Of a stretch of 64,000 nt of DNA, positions 7,140-16,437 are shown piece by piece (position 1 is the first letter of the stretch; the number at the start of each line of letters is the position of its first letter). The stretch comes from Mangrovibacterium marinum (GTDB lineage: Bacteria; Bacteroidota; Bacteroidia; Bacteroidales; Prolixibacteraceae): NCBI RefSeq assembly GCF_003046625.1, contig NZ_QAAD01000005.1, forward strand, positions 219,360 through 283,359. The letters are read 5' to 3'. Below the pieces are notes generated by a model. That model was not told the DNA's origin and searched no databases. It saw only the letters and a program-made list of their open reading frames with translations. Made by a program: the position numbers and the translations under genes.

Positions 7140-9338
7140 ATGCAAAAAGAAGAGCAAGAATATAAAGTTAAAAAATTCGGCACCTTTGGAGGGGTTTTCA
7201 CCCCAACACTGCTCACCATACTTGGGGTCATCATGTATTTACGGCTCGGGTGGGTGGTTGGCAACGCCGGATTGCTGGGGGCCTGGATCATCATCATTCT
7301 TTCGTTCACCATCACCTTAACTACAGCTCTGTCGATGTCATCAATCACCACCAATATCCGGATCGGAGCAGGTGGTGCTTATGCAATCATTTCGCAATCA
7401 CTCGGGCTCGAGGTTGGCGGCAGCCTGGGAATACCGCTGTACATTTCGCAGGGACTGGCAATTACCATGTATATTTTTGGTTTTCGCGAAGGTTGGCTCT
7501 CTATTTACCCTGACCACCCGGCATTTGCGGTCGATCTTATTGTTTTCGCTGTGATTTATGGCATATCGTACAAAAGCGCCGATCTGGCCATCCGTACGCA
7601 ATATCTGATTATGGCTGTTATCGTTGCCTCGCTGGTGGTTGTTGTGATCGCTGCTTATGATGGCTCGATGCACTATTCCGCTGCAGAAACATTGCGTTGG
7701 GGAACATTCAGAGGATCGAGTGAAAATCAATTTTCGGGCTCCGATTTTTGGATTGTATTTGCTGTGTTTTTCCCGGCGGCAACCGGTATTATGGCCGGAG
7801 CCAATATGTCGGGAGAATTGAAAAATCCCCGCAAAAGCATTCCTATTGGCACCCTGTGGGCCATTGCAATCAGCTTTGTGATCTATATCGGTTTAGCCTA
7901 TTGGATTGGCCGATCGGCCAGCGAACAGGAACTACTGAGCAACTACAACATCATCATCGAAAAATCGTTTTTTCCACCACTGGTAATTGCGGGTATCCTG
8001 GGAGCAACATTTTCATCGGCTTTGGCCTCCATGGTGGGGGCTTCCCGCATACTTTATGCTATGGGCAGTCATGCTGTTCTGCCCGGGAGTGACTGGTTGA
8101 AAAAGCAAAACAGCGCCGGCCAACCGCAAAATTCCATGTTTGTAACGGGCATCATCGTTTTTATAACAATGCTGCTCCGCAATTTGAATGCTGTGGCTCC
8201 CCTGGTTACCATGTTCTTTTTGATTACCTATGCGATGATTAACCTGGTGGTGATTGTAGAACAAAAACTTGGCCTGATCAGTTTCAGGCCTTTGTTCATT
8301 GTTTCGCACTGGATTCCATGGTCGGGCTTGCTAAGCTCGGTACTCGCCATGTTTATCATCAATCCATCTATAAGTCTGGTATCCATAGCGCTTGTTATTC
8401 TTTTTTACGGCATATTGTCGCAGCGAAAATTAATTACTCCCTTCGAAGATGTGCGAAGCGGCCTCTTCATATCCTTTGCCGAGTGGGCCGCCAAACACAC
8501 TGCAATGCTTTCTTTTCGGCAGGAACGTGCCTGGAAACCCAACCTGCTCGTCCCGGTCAGCGACCCTACCGCGGTGAAAGGAATTTTCTCCTTTCTGGTT
8601 AACATTAGCTTTCCTAAAGGATCGATTAAATTACTGGGAATAAGCGAGGGCGAAAATGACGATTTATTCCGGTCTAAAATCAACGAGTTATCCAAAGCTT
8701 TTTATCGTAAAGGTGTTTTTTCCAGCTGGGCTGTTATTCAAACCTCGAAATTTGCCGAGGGGGTAAACTTGGCTAATCAAGCCTACCAGGGATCCTTTTT
8801 CAAGCCCAATATTGTCTTTCTGAATATTTTGGACAAAGACTTCTTTGAGCAGGATTACCGCCAGGTTATCCGCGAGTCGTCAAGATTACAACTGGGCATT
8901 TTAATTTATTACCCGAACAATAAAACAGGTGTGGGCCAACGACAGCTGATCAATGTTTGGATTCGTAACCGAGCGCCGCACTGGAAAATCACCTGGGATA
9001 TTGGGAATCTGGACCTGTCGATCTTAATTGCTTACAAGCTAAAAATGAACTGGAATGCCCGAATACGGCTAATCATGGTTGTTGAAAATGAAGAACAGGA
9101 AAAGCAGGCTTTTCAGTTTATGTCCGAATTGATTGACCTGGCGCGCTTGCCCAAAACAGAGATAACGGTACACATCGGAAGCTTTATCGATTTTGCAAAA
9201 GATGCTCCCGAGGCCGACCTCAATATTTTTGGTCTTACACCCGAGCCGAGTTTCGACTTTATGGAAGATATGGTAGAAGATACCAGTACAACTTGTCTGT
9301 TTATCCGCGACTCGGGAGCAGAAAACATTCTGGCCTGA
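7140..9338 (+). CDS. Cation-chloride cotransporter-like (SLC12/APC) membrane protein
   Basis: 732 residues. The opening GVFTPTLLTILGVIMYLR and GWVVGNAGLLGAWIIII are the TM1 signature of the Na-K-Cl cotransporter family, followed by the unwound-helix motif RIGAGGAYAIISQSLG. About 12 membrane segments fill residues 15-430. The last 300 residues are a soluble domain with alternating strands and helices, like the cytoplasmic C-terminal domain of SLC12 proteins (universal-stress-like fold). Substrate (K+, Na+, Cl- or an amino acid) cannot be read from sequence. Transcribed alone; the next gene is convergent. Confidence 0.8.
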   Translation: MQKEEQEYKVKKFGTFGGVFTPTLLTILGVIMYLRLGWVVGNAGLLGAWIIIILSFTITLTTALSMSSITTNIRIGAGGAYAIISQSLGLEVGGSLGIPLYISQGLAITMYIFGFREGWLSIYPDHPAFAVDLIVFAVIYGISYKSADLAIRTQYLIMAVIVASLVVVVIAAYDGSMHYSAAETLRWGTFRGSSENQFSGSDFWIVFAVFFPAATGIMAGANMSGELKNPRKSIPIGTLWAIAISFVIYIGLAYWIGRSASEQELLSNYNIIIEKSFFPPLVIAGILGATFSSALASMVGASRILYAMGSHAVLPGSDWLKKQNSAGQPQNSMFVTGIIVFITMLLRNLNAVAPLVTMFFLITYAMINLVVIVEQKLGLISFRPLFIVSHWIPWSGLLSSVLAMFIINPSISLVSIALVILFYGILSQRKLITPFEDVRSGLFISFAEWAAKHTAMLSFRQERAWKPNLLVPVSDPTAVKGIFSFLVNISFPKGSIKLLGISEGENDDLFRSKINELSKAFYRKGVFSSWAVIQTSKFAEGVNLANQAYQGSFFKPNIVFLNILDKDFFEQDYRQVIRESSRLQLGILIYYPNNKTGVGQRQLINVWIRNRAPHWKITWDIGNLDLSILIAYKLKMNWNARIRLIMVVENEEQEKQAFQFMSELIDLARLPKTEITVHIGSFIDFAKDAPEADLNIFGLTPEPSFDFMEDMVEDTSTTCLFIRDSGAENILA

Positions 9339-9396
9339 TGTTTCTCTTCGCATTTCCCTGTTCTTCAATATTCTGTCAGTCCATCTTGTTAAAAAA

Positions 9397-10506
9397 TCAT
9401 TCAGCGGCTAAAACGAGTGGTCGTCTCCTGCCCTTTCGTTTAACCAAACGCTTAATGTATAAAACATAACCGGTTATTGGTAACGATGCCCCAAACAGAC
9501 AACTCACAAAAACCAGTATTTTCGACCAGATTCCGAAGTATTTCCCCAGGTGAAGATCGTAAATCCAGCCCCATATTTTAGCCGTTTTTGCCGACTCGCT
9601 GTATCGAACAACTTTTGTCAGCTGGCCATCATCGTTGTTAAATTGGTACTGATCGCTGGCCCGGCTCGTAGGATGACTTTCCAGCCTAACGCTGGCTTTG
9701 CCCTCCTGTACGCGAATTGAGCGAAAATCAGGATTTGCTTGCTTCAGCTCGTTTAGGGCTGTTTGCCAATGCATACTGCTTATTTCCGGCTCAGCGAGCT
9801 TGCTTCCTGCACGGGCTGCCCGGTGCCCACTCCTATTATTTACCTCGACACCAAGGGCTTTGAAAACCGTATTTCGATACCAGTTAAACGACCACATCAT
9901 GCCCGTTAGCGAGGCGAGAAGCAAAAAAATGAACGAGTAAAGCCCCAGGACATTGTGCAAATCCCAGAAGAGCTTGAAACGACCCTTTCGAAATTGAATT
10001 GAAAAATTCCGCCGCTGCAGTTTCAGCGGCAGGCGCAACAGCAAGCCGCTAAGCAGGATAAAAGCAAACACCATTGTGGAAATTCCAATGATCATTTTGC
10101 CCCAACTGTCCGATCCGCCCATCAGCCAGCGGTGCAGGGACATGATGGTGAAGAACGCGCTTTCGCGTGGCTTATAGTAGCCCGTGATCTCTCCCGAATA
10201 GGGATTCACAAAAGCCGATGTTCGAAATCCGCTTTCCAGGTTCATCACATAGTTTTTACGACTATCTGCAAAAACCTGCACTCCGGTTACCCGATTTTCT
10301 TCCAGCTGTTGCTCAACAATCGGAATTAGTTGATCCAGCGGCAGAGTTGCAGCCTGCTGTTCCTTGTTAAAATATCTTGTGGGGTAACGAAGCTCCAGTA
10401 TTTCGTCCTGAAAAACCAGGGCTGCCCCGGTCAGGCAGATTAAGCTAATAATCAGCCCAACCGGGATCGACAGCCATAGATGTATTGTTTTAAGCAATTT
10501 TGCCAT
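9397..10506 (-). CDS. PepSY-domain membrane protein, probable siderophore-linked reductase
   Basis: 369 residues. TM1 at 10-32 follows the KTIHLWLSIPVG start typical of PepSY-associated proteins. A periplasmic PepSY domain holds NPYSGEITGYY. Three further membrane segments carry paired His (LHRWLMGG, DLHNVLGLY, DLHLGKYFG), suited to haem b ligation as in ferric-siderophore reductases of the inner membrane. It lies 34 bp downstream of the TonB-dependent receptor on the same strand, so the likely path is uptake by the receptor, then reduction and iron release by this protein. The redox function is inferred. Confidence 0.8.
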   Translation of the reverse strand: MAKLLKTIHLWLSIPVGLIISLICLTGAALVFQDEILELRYPTRYFNKEQQAATLPLDQLIPIVEQQLEENRVTGVQVFADSRKNYVMNLESGFRTSAFVNPYSGEITGYYKPRESAFFTIMSLHRWLMGGSDSWGKMIIGISTMVFAFILLSGLLLRLPLKLQRRNFSIQFRKGRFKLFWDLHNVLGLYSFIFLLLASLTGMMWSFNWYRNTVFKALGVEVNNRSGHRAARAGSKLAEPEISSMHWQTALNELKQANPDFRSIRVQEGKASVRLESHPTSRASDQYQFNNDDGQLTKVVRYSESAKTAKIWGWIYDLHLGKYFGIWSKILVFVSCLFGASLPITGYVLYIKRLVKRKGRRRPLVLAAE

Positions 10507-10540
10507 CTGTTTAATCCTTTATCAAAAGTTGAACAACCGC

Positions 10541-12937
10541 CTAGAAACGATAGCTAATGACCGCCGAGAAATTGCGCGGATCAATTTGGTTGATATATCC
10601 ACCGCGGTAGTACGAAGTGTAACCGAGGGCATCGAAGATATTATTGAAATACACACGCGTTGTGATATTGCCGATAGCGTAGGCCAGCTGTGCATTGACG
10701 GTTGTGTACGAGGGCATGTCGAAAGGTTTGCTGCCGGTCATCGAGCCGTGCCCGTCAGGCTTTAAACTCCAGTCGTTTACCGGTCGTTTTCCGACATAAT
10801 AGATGCCTGCACCTACCGAAAGCCCCTTTGCAAGACCCTTCTGAACCAGATAGTTGGCCCACGCATTGGCCGTGTGTTTGGGTGCATTCATTGGTGCTGA
10901 ACCGTCTTGGTAACTAGGGCTGTTCTTATATTGTGCATCCAGGTAGGCATAGCCCAGCATCACTTGTAAATTTTCCCGAATCCGGCCGCTCAGTTCTGTT
11001 TCAACACCCCGACGAGTCAGATCGCCTGCTTTGTCGTAATATCCGGTACGCTGGCTGGTTCCTTCAACATAAGTGGCGTACGAGAGATTCTCGGTAATAA
11101 TATCGAAATAGGTTAAGTTGAAGCGCAAGCGGTTATTCAGCCAGTCGGACTTAATACCGGTTTCCCACTGGCGGGTGGTTGACGGGCCAATGTTTTCGCC
11201 ATTCTCCATTTTATTGGCCGCCGACCGTAAGCTGGTTGTTGTCGTGTACGACGCAAATAAGTTCACATTTTTAATCGGGCTGATCATTGTTCCGATCATC
11301 GGGTTCCAGGCATCTCCGGTTGTAGGCCCCGCATCGGTTGCCGAGCTGCTTTGAATAGCGCTGTAGCGAAGGCCCATAATCAGCTTCAGGTAGTTGTTCA
11401 GTGTCATTACCTCCTGGGCCATCAAACCGTATCCCGACGAGTTGGAGGCTACCGCATCGTTCGCCGTCATGCTAACATCAACAAAGTCGTTGTTGATCGT
11501 TGGAGCCAACACATCAATTGTATCAACCACAAACGACTGGTAGCTGGTGGTCGACAAATCGGTCTTTTTATAGTCGAACCCAAGTTGAAACGTATGTTTG
11601 ATGGAGCCGGTAAACAAGTCGCGGCCAATAAAATCCACTTGGAAGGTTGAATTTTGGTCGTCACGTAAGGAGCGCCCCAAGGTTCGGCGTCTCAAATTAG
11701 CTTCCCCATTGACGCGTGTGTTCACATTCGTGCTGATATTGTCGACTTTATAGGACGAATTGAACAAGGCCGCACGCAAGCTAATTTGGTTGGTCAGCTG
11801 ACGGGTAATTCGCACAGCGGATGTCCGTGTTTGGTTACTTACATGGTCGTTGCGCAAGCCCAGAAATTTATCGTGTGGCATATCGTACAGTGCCTCAATC
11901 GTATCGCCATCCAGGTTGACACTGCTGGTGACGGGAGTTCTGTTATCATCCATGTAATCCATTTCGAGCGTGATTGCCGTGCGATCATCAGGGCGCCACT
12001 CGAACGAGGGATTGATGTACACACGATCAGAGTTCACAACGGGGCGATAATTATCCTTCCGGGCAAAAGTTCCGTTTAAACGTAAAGCACTGGTTTGTTC
12101 CTTATCCAAAATAGTTTGCACATCAAACGACGGGCGAAACTCACCCCAGCTGCCGGCACGCACCGAAACTTCTCCGCTATTCTCAAATTTCGGCGTTTTA
12201 GTCACTATATTGATCACACCTCCGGCACTTCCCAGGTCGTTCCCCACACCTTGTGTGATGGCTGCCGATCCTTTAATCACCTGAATGCTTTCAACACCCT
12301 GCATTTCCGATAAAGCCGAGCCTGTGCGGAAGTCCGAGTCGATACGCACACCATTTTTCAGAACCGGCACTCCCCGGTATCCGCGCATGGACATACTTTC
12401 GCGCACGCCACCATACGAACCAAACATCGTTACCCCAGGCACATTTCGCACCGCATCGGTAATTGTCAGCACGCCTTGCTCCTCGATAAGCTTGTTGGAA
12501 ATTACCGAAATACTCTGGATTTGCTCGCTGGGGCGCAAGGGCATCCGGGTAATGGCATCCAGTTTTGCGGGCTGCCGGTAGCGCTCGCCAAAGACTTCCA
12601 CATCCAGCAGTTCTTCCTCGTCGGGATTTAGCTGTACGGTTAAAACAGCATCTTTCGAGTCTTTCAGGTTAATTGTTCGGATCATGGTTTGATAGCCGAT
12701 AAAACTAACTTTTAGCTCGTGAATGCCGACGGGTAAGTTTTTCAGGATAAATTTCCCCATATCATTGGTTGTTGTTCCCTTGTTAGTTCCCGGAACAATA
12801 ACCGTAGCCCCAACCAGCGACTCGCCGTTTTCGTCCAGAACCCGACCTTTTACAATAGTCAGTTCGACCTGCCCGGCAATCGACCACAGGCCCGTAAATG
12901 AGATTAGAAGGGTAAAAAGTATTTTTTTGAAGTTCAT
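10541..12937 (-). CDS. TonB-dependent siderophore receptor
   Basis: About 798 residues. The signal peptide NFKKILFTLLISFTGLWSIAG is followed by a carboxypeptidase-regulatory-like repeat (VKGRVLDENGESLVGATV), then the plug domain (ISNKLIEEQGVLTITDAVRNVPGV, MRGYRGVPVLKNGVRID) and a 22-strand-type beta barrel ending in the terminal aromatic YRF. The plug matches the ferrichrome/catecholate siderophore receptor class rather than SusC. I chose the ATG at 12937; an in-frame ATG lies one codon upstream and a TTG at 12973 would spoil the signal peptide. The PepSY reductase follows. Two dyads upstream are candidate operators. Confidence 0.9.
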   Translation of the reverse strand: MNFKKILFTLLISFTGLWSIAGQVELTIVKGRVLDENGESLVGATVIVPGTNKGTTTNDMGKFILKNLPVGIHELKVSFIGYQTMIRTINLKDSKDAVLTVQLNPDEEELLDVEVFGERYRQPAKLDAITRMPLRPSEQIQSISVISNKLIEEQGVLTITDAVRNVPGVTMFGSYGGVRESMSMRGYRGVPVLKNGVRIDSDFRTGSALSEMQGVESIQVIKGSAAITQGVGNDLGSAGGVINIVTKTPKFENSGEVSVRAGSWGEFRPSFDVQTILDKEQTSALRLNGTFARKDNYRPVVNSDRVYINPSFEWRPDDRTAITLEMDYMDDNRTPVTSSVNLDGDTIEALYDMPHDKFLGLRNDHVSNQTRTSAVRITRQLTNQISLRAALFNSSYKVDNISTNVNTRVNGEANLRRRTLGRSLRDDQNSTFQVDFIGRDLFTGSIKHTFQLGFDYKKTDLSTTSYQSFVVDTIDVLAPTINNDFVDVSMTANDAVASNSSGYGLMAQEVMTLNNYLKLIMGLRYSAIQSSSATDAGPTTGDAWNPMIGTMISPIKNVNLFASYTTTTSLRSAANKMENGENIGPSTTRQWETGIKSDWLNNRLRFNLTYFDIITENLSYATYVEGTSQRTGYYDKAGDLTRRGVETELSGRIRENLQVMLGYAYLDAQYKNSPSYQDGSAPMNAPKHTANAWANYLVQKGLAKGLSVGAGIYYVGKRPVNDWSLKPDGHGSMTGSKPFDMPSYTTVNAQLAYAIGNITTRVYFNNIFDALGYTSYYRGGYINQIDPRNFSAVISYRF

Positions 12938-13000
12938 CATAAAGATTTTTGAATTGATTGAATTGTCCGACAAAAATCATCAGAACTTCAAGGCTCATCA

Positions 13001-13019
13001 ATCGCCAATACTTGGTATT
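13001..13019. promoter_or_regulatory. Dyad CCAA-N3-TTGG upstream of the siderophore receptor, copy 1
   Basis: ATCGCCAATACTTGGTATT, 64 bp upstream of the receptor start. It matches copy 2 in 15 of 19 positions, with all but one of the differences in the centre between CCAA and TTGG. Confidence 0.4.
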
Positions 13020-13064
13020 TACACCTAACGCAGGAAATTCCCAACCCGAAAAACAAAGGCGCAT

Positions 13065-13083
13065 ATCACCAAATATTGGTATT
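13065..13083. promoter_or_regulatory. Dyad CCAA-N3-TTGG upstream of the siderophore receptor, copy 2
   Basis: ATCACCAAATATTGGTATT, same orientation as copy 1 and 64 bp from it (about six helical turns). Apart from this pair and a possible GAATG-GTA-CATTC dyad nearer the peroxiredoxin gene, nothing else is evident in the 346-bp gap between the receptor and peroxiredoxin genes. Confidence 0.4.
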
Positions 13084-13283
13084 CTTGCTTTATTTTCCGA
13101 AGATCATACCAGGAGGAAACGCCCCGTGCTTATTAAAGTTTTGTGGACAAATGATCAGTAATATATGTTTTAGAAATAGTCTGCATACCATTAAAAATTA
13201 CCATTTTTTTTGAACCTTTGAATGGTACATTCAGTATTTAACTGTTAGACACAAACACACTAACTTTTTAAAAATGACAGACT

Positions 13284-13928
13284 ATGGAAGAACAAATTAA
13301 TCAAATGCCACGCATAGGCGATATGGCACCCGATTTTAAGGCAAACACCACTTACGGCCCCATCCAGTTTTCGGAGTACAACAAAGGCAGCTGGGTGATT
13401 CTCTTTTCTCATCCGGCCGATTTTACGCCCGTTTGCACGACCGAGATGAGTGGTTTTGCTGTCAGAAGTGACGAATTTAAGGCATTAAATACCAAACTCA
13501 TGGGCCTGAGTATCGACAGTATTCATGCTCATGTTGCCTGGGTTAATAATGTTAAAAAGAATTCAGGAATACTTTTCAATTTTCCGATTATTGCCGATAT
13601 CGACATGAAGGTGTCCAAGCTCTACGGAATGCTGCAACCCAATGAAAGTGAAACGGCCGCTGTTCGGGCTGTATTTATTATCGATCCAACCGGGAAAGTA
13701 CGCCTGGTAATGTATTACCCCTTGAACGTAGGGCGCAATATGGACGAAATTGTTCGCGCACTGAAAGCGCTGCAAACGTCGGACAAACACAATGTAGCTC
13801 TCCCGTTGAACTGGGTGCCGGGCGAAAAAGTTATTGTGCCGCCACCCAAAACGGTCGATGCGATGATTGAGCGTGAAAAGTCGGACTACGAAATGATGGA
13901 TTTTTACCTGGCCAAAAAAGATTTGTAA
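13284..13928 (+). CDS. Peroxiredoxin, 1-Cys (Prx6) type
   Basis: 214 residues. The peroxidatic Cys51 is in HPADFTPVCTTE, and there is no other Cys in the protein, so it has no resolving Cys of its own and must be reduced by an outside thiol. The long C-terminal part with LPLNWVPGEKVIVPPPKT is the Prx6 signature. It reduces peroxides in the cytoplasm. It is divergent from the siderophore receptor; the 346-bp gap holds the start regions of both. A hairpin follows 21 bp after the stop. Confidence 0.93.
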   Translation: MEEQINQMPRIGDMAPDFKANTTYGPIQFSEYNKGSWVILFSHPADFTPVCTTEMSGFAVRSDEFKALNTKLMGLSIDSIHAHVAWVNNVKKNSGILFNFPIIADIDMKVSKLYGMLQPNESETAAVRAVFIIDPTGKVRLVMYYPLNVGRNMDEIVRALKALQTSDKHNVALPLNWVPGEKVIVPPPKTVDAMIEREKSDYEMMDFYLAKKDL

Positions 13929-13949
13929 CAACTATTTCTTAACGATTCT

Positions 13950-13979
13950 AAAGGGGATAACTTTCTGTTGTCTCCTTTT
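13950..13979 (+). terminator. Probable terminator after the peroxiredoxin gene
   Basis: AAAGGGGATAAC pairs with GTTGTCTCCTTTT across a 5-nt loop, with wobble pairs, and ends in T residues. Confidence 0.55.
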
Positions 13980-14026
13980 CTTATATTGATCAAAACAAAC
14001 TATCTTCGGTTTTGTAATATTGATCT

Positions 14027-14848
14027 ATGAGAACAAATCAGCAACGCTACTATCCGACGTTTTTGGGGGCCGCCCACTTGGTCATATTATATATTTTTAT
14101 ACAAACAGTGGTCGATTTTCCGCTGGCCATCTGGGATTATTACCACGGAACCGATTTTCTGTATAATCCGGCCAAGAAGCTTGCATTAGGACTTGGTTCA
14201 ATTATTTTCATCCTTTATTTCGGCTACCGAAAAGCAAAAACTTCGGTTCGCAATTTATTTCCGATGAAGTGGTTTAACCCGCTTATCATCGTCCCAATCA
14301 TTCTTTTTCTGCTGAGCGCTCATGTTTTTCTGAATGAAATCAACCTGTGGGTTGAAAAAGTCCTCCCTGCCCCGCCATGGTTCTGGGAACTGTTTGACAA
14401 GATTTTCAATAACGATTTTGGGATATGGGGAGCCGTATTGAAGGTGGTTGTCATTGCACCAATCATCGAAGAACTTATCTTTCGGGGCATCATCATGCAT
14501 GGCCTCATGCGCAACTACCCGCAGCTGATTGCGATCTTTTTTTCGGGTCTTCTTTTTGCTTTATTTCACCTTAACCCCTGGCAGTTTCCGGCAACTTTTC
14601 TGCTGGGATGTTTGCTGGGCTGGATCATGATTATTACGCGAAATATCTTCGCCTGCATTCTGGGGCATGCCATCAACAACCTGCTGGTTTTGCTTAGCAT
14701 TGAATATTACCGCGAACTGTCGGAGTTTTCGTTTTTTCTGCTCGAGCGCGATCAACAACTGCATATCAGTTACCTGCTGGCTGGTTTTAGTCTGGTGCTG
14801 ATCGGAATTTTTGCCGTATTCGCGCACAACGAAAAGCTAAGAAATTAA
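14027..14848 (+). CDS. CPBP-family intramembrane metalloprotease
   Basis: 273 residues with about eight membrane segments. The CAAX protease/bacteriocin-processing motifs are all present: EExxxR (E148, E149, R153 in PIIEELIFRG), FxxxH in LLFALFHLNPW, and HAINN near the end of the domain. Such proteins cleave membrane-bound substrates; the substrate here is unknown. TATCTTCG at 14001-14008 could be a -7 box. Its stop codon overlaps the next start as TAATG, showing translational coupling to the DUF456 gene. Confidence 0.88.
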   Translation: MRTNQQRYYPTFLGAAHLVILYIFIQTVVDFPLAIWDYYHGTDFLYNPAKKLALGLGSIIFILYFGYRKAKTSVRNLFPMKWFNPLIIVPIILFLLSAHVFLNEINLWVEKVLPAPPWFWELFDKIFNNDFGIWGAVLKVVVIAPIIEELIFRGIIMHGLMRNYPQLIAIFFSGLLFALFHLNPWQFPATFLLGCLLGWIMIITRNIFACILGHAINNLLVLLSIEYYRELSEFSFFLLERDQQLHISYLLAGFSLVLIGIFAVFAHNEKLRN

Positions 14849-15324
14849 TGGACTATCTACTTATTATTACGGGTGCGATACTGATATTGGCGGGAATTGC
14901 CGGATCGGTTCTCCCGGTGCTTCCCGGGCCGCCATTAAGCTACCTGGGCTTGCTGTTGCTTCACCTCACATCGAGCTACCAGTTTAGCCTGAAATTCCTG
15001 TTAACCTGGGGCATTATATCGATTTTAATTGTGGTGTTGGATCAAATTATTCCGGTGTGGGGTACGAAGAAATTCGGAGGCAGCAAGCCGGGTGTCTGGG
15101 GTAGCGTGATCGGTTTGTTGGCCGGGCTGATTTTTCTGGGGCCTTTGGGCATTATTGTAGGTCCATTTGTCGGTGCCTTCATTGGCGAACTTGCCGGAGG
15201 TAAGCGCAGCCGGCAAGCATTGCGGGCTGGTGTTGGCGCGTTAATGGGATTTTTGGCCGGAACAATTCTGAAACTCATCGCCTCGGGGATAATGTGCTGG
15301 TATTTCGTGGAAAAAATTTTTTGA
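14848..15324 (+). CDS. DUF456 family membrane protein
   Basis: 158 residues, highly hydrophobic, with glycine-rich helices (VLPVLPGPPLSYLGLLLLHL, LGPLGIIVGPFVGAFIGELAGG) that define DUF456. The two-part GxxxG-rich pattern suggests helix packing in the inner membrane. Function unknown. It overlaps the CPBP protease by one base (TAATG) and ends 6 bp from the convergent CDF transporter, so no separate terminator fits between. Confidence 0.85.
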   Translation: MDYLLIITGAILILAGIAGSVLPVLPGPPLSYLGLLLLHLTSSYQFSLKFLLTWGIISILIVVLDQIIPVWGTKKFGGSKPGVWGSVIGLLAGLIFLGPLGIIVGPFVGAFIGELAGGKRSRQALRAGVGALMGFLAGTILKLIASGIMCWYFVEKIF

Positions 15325-15330
15325 TTCAGG

Positions 15331-16224
15331 CTAACATGTTTTGCCGCTACCTTCGTGCTTATATTCAAACTGAAGGGTAACATGATTGATGAAAAAAACG
15401 TCGCGTAAAATCTCATTCATTTGTCGGTCAATGTCGCGGGTTTGCGATAGTTGAAGGTCTGCATCCAGCTCAATATGTGCTTCAAAGTGAATGGAATGGT
15501 CCGTCAGCCTCCAGATATGAATATGATAAACCTGTTTCACCCCACGCACTGCTTCCAGGCTATTTTTCACTTCGTCCGGATCGATGGATGACGGAGCAAA
15601 CTGCATCAATATTTCGGTTGACTCTTTCAGCAAATTAAAAGTATGAACCAATAAATAGATGCTGATCAGCAAGGTCACCAGCGGGTCGATCCAAGTCCAG
15701 CCCCAAGCCCAAATAAACACAGCCCCCACGATTACGGCCAGCGAAGTCAAAGCATCGCCCAGCAGGTGCAGGTAAGCCGCTTTTACATTCAAGTTATGGT
15801 GGTGATCGTCGTGCAGCAGGAAAACCGAAAAGCCATTGGCCAGGAACCCCAAAATACCAAGCCCCAGCATCCACTTAAAATCGACCACCTGCGGGTTGGC
15901 AAATCGATCTATGGCTTCAATCATCAGGTAGAAGGAAATAGCAATTAAAACCAGTGCATTGATAAAAGCAGCCAGTATTTCAGCTCGTTTATATCCGAAT
16001 GAGTGTTTGGCTGTCTTTTCCCGTTGTCCGAGCCGGTCGGCAATATAGGCCAGCAATACAGCCACACCATCACTCAAATTATGGATGGCATCCGAAATTA
16101 AGGCCAAACTACCGCTGATAATCCCACCAATAACCTGGGCTATCGTAATAACAATATTCAACAAGAAGGTCAGGCCTAACCGATTATGCCTGTGCTGATG
16201 ATGATGTGCGTGATCGTGTTCCAT
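15331..16224 (-). CDS. Cation diffusion facilitator (CzcD/ZitB-like) metal exporter
   Basis: 297 residues. The His-rich N-terminus MEHDHAHHHQHRHNR is a metal-binding tail, followed by six membrane segments. The transport site residues appear as ISDAIHNLSDGVAV (D and H/D pair in TM2) and HLLGDALTSLAVIVGA (HxxxD in TM5). A cytoplasmic ferredoxin-like domain ends the protein (HIHIWRLTDHSIHFEAHIEL). It exports Zn2+ or a similar divalent ion in exchange for protons. Convergent with DUF456. Confidence 0.93.
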   Translation of the reverse strand: MEHDHAHHHQHRHNRLGLTFLLNIVITIAQVIGGIISGSLALISDAIHNLSDGVAVLLAYIADRLGQREKTAKHSFGYKRAEILAAFINALVLIAISFYLMIEAIDRFANPQVVDFKWMLGLGILGFLANGFSVFLLHDDHHHNLNVKAAYLHLLGDALTSLAVIVGAVFIWAWGWTWIDPLVTLLISIYLLVHTFNLLKESTEILMQFAPSSIDPDEVKNSLEAVRGVKQVYHIHIWRLTDHSIHFEAHIELDADLQLSQTRDIDRQMNEILRDVFFINHVTLQFEYKHEGSGKTC

Positions 16225-16411
16225 GATCGGGAAACTAATTTATCAATTTTGAACCGGAAAGTAGCTAAAACCTTTCAGCCTTCCGGCTTACCGAAAACAA
16301 TTCAATTCAAATTTCAGAATTTATTTAAACCCGATATAAATAACAGACAAGCAGAATGCATGTTTAGCGCGGTCATTCCCAAATAAAGTTTCGAGACTTC
16401 GGCTGAGCGAT

Positions 16412-16419
16412 TATATTTG
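16412..16419 (+). promoter_or_regulatory. Bacteroidota-type -7 box TATATTTG before the RNA methyltransferase
   Basis: Exact TAnnTTTG match 18 bp before the chosen ATG at 16438. It also rules out the in-frame TTG at 16417 as the start, since that would lie inside the promoter. A -33-like TTTCG lies about 20 bp upstream. Confidence 0.6.
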
Positions 16420-16437
16420 CACAATAAGATTAATTCG

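Noticed and set aside
10702..12581. Frames antisense to the TonB receptor and other long genes
   Set aside because: They are shadows of well-supported genes, with no family similarity or start signals.
12938..12973. Longer N-terminus for the TonB receptor
   Set aside because: It would begin at TTG and place polar residues before the signal peptide; the ATGs at 12940/12937 are better.
13216..13232. GAATG-GTA-CATTC dyad before the peroxiredoxin gene as an OxyR-type site
   Set aside because: A single short dyad without a second copy; it does not match a known peroxide-regulator consensus well enough to report.
16417..16437. Longer N-terminus for the RNA methyltransferase
   Set aside because: This TTG lies within the TATATTTG promoter box.
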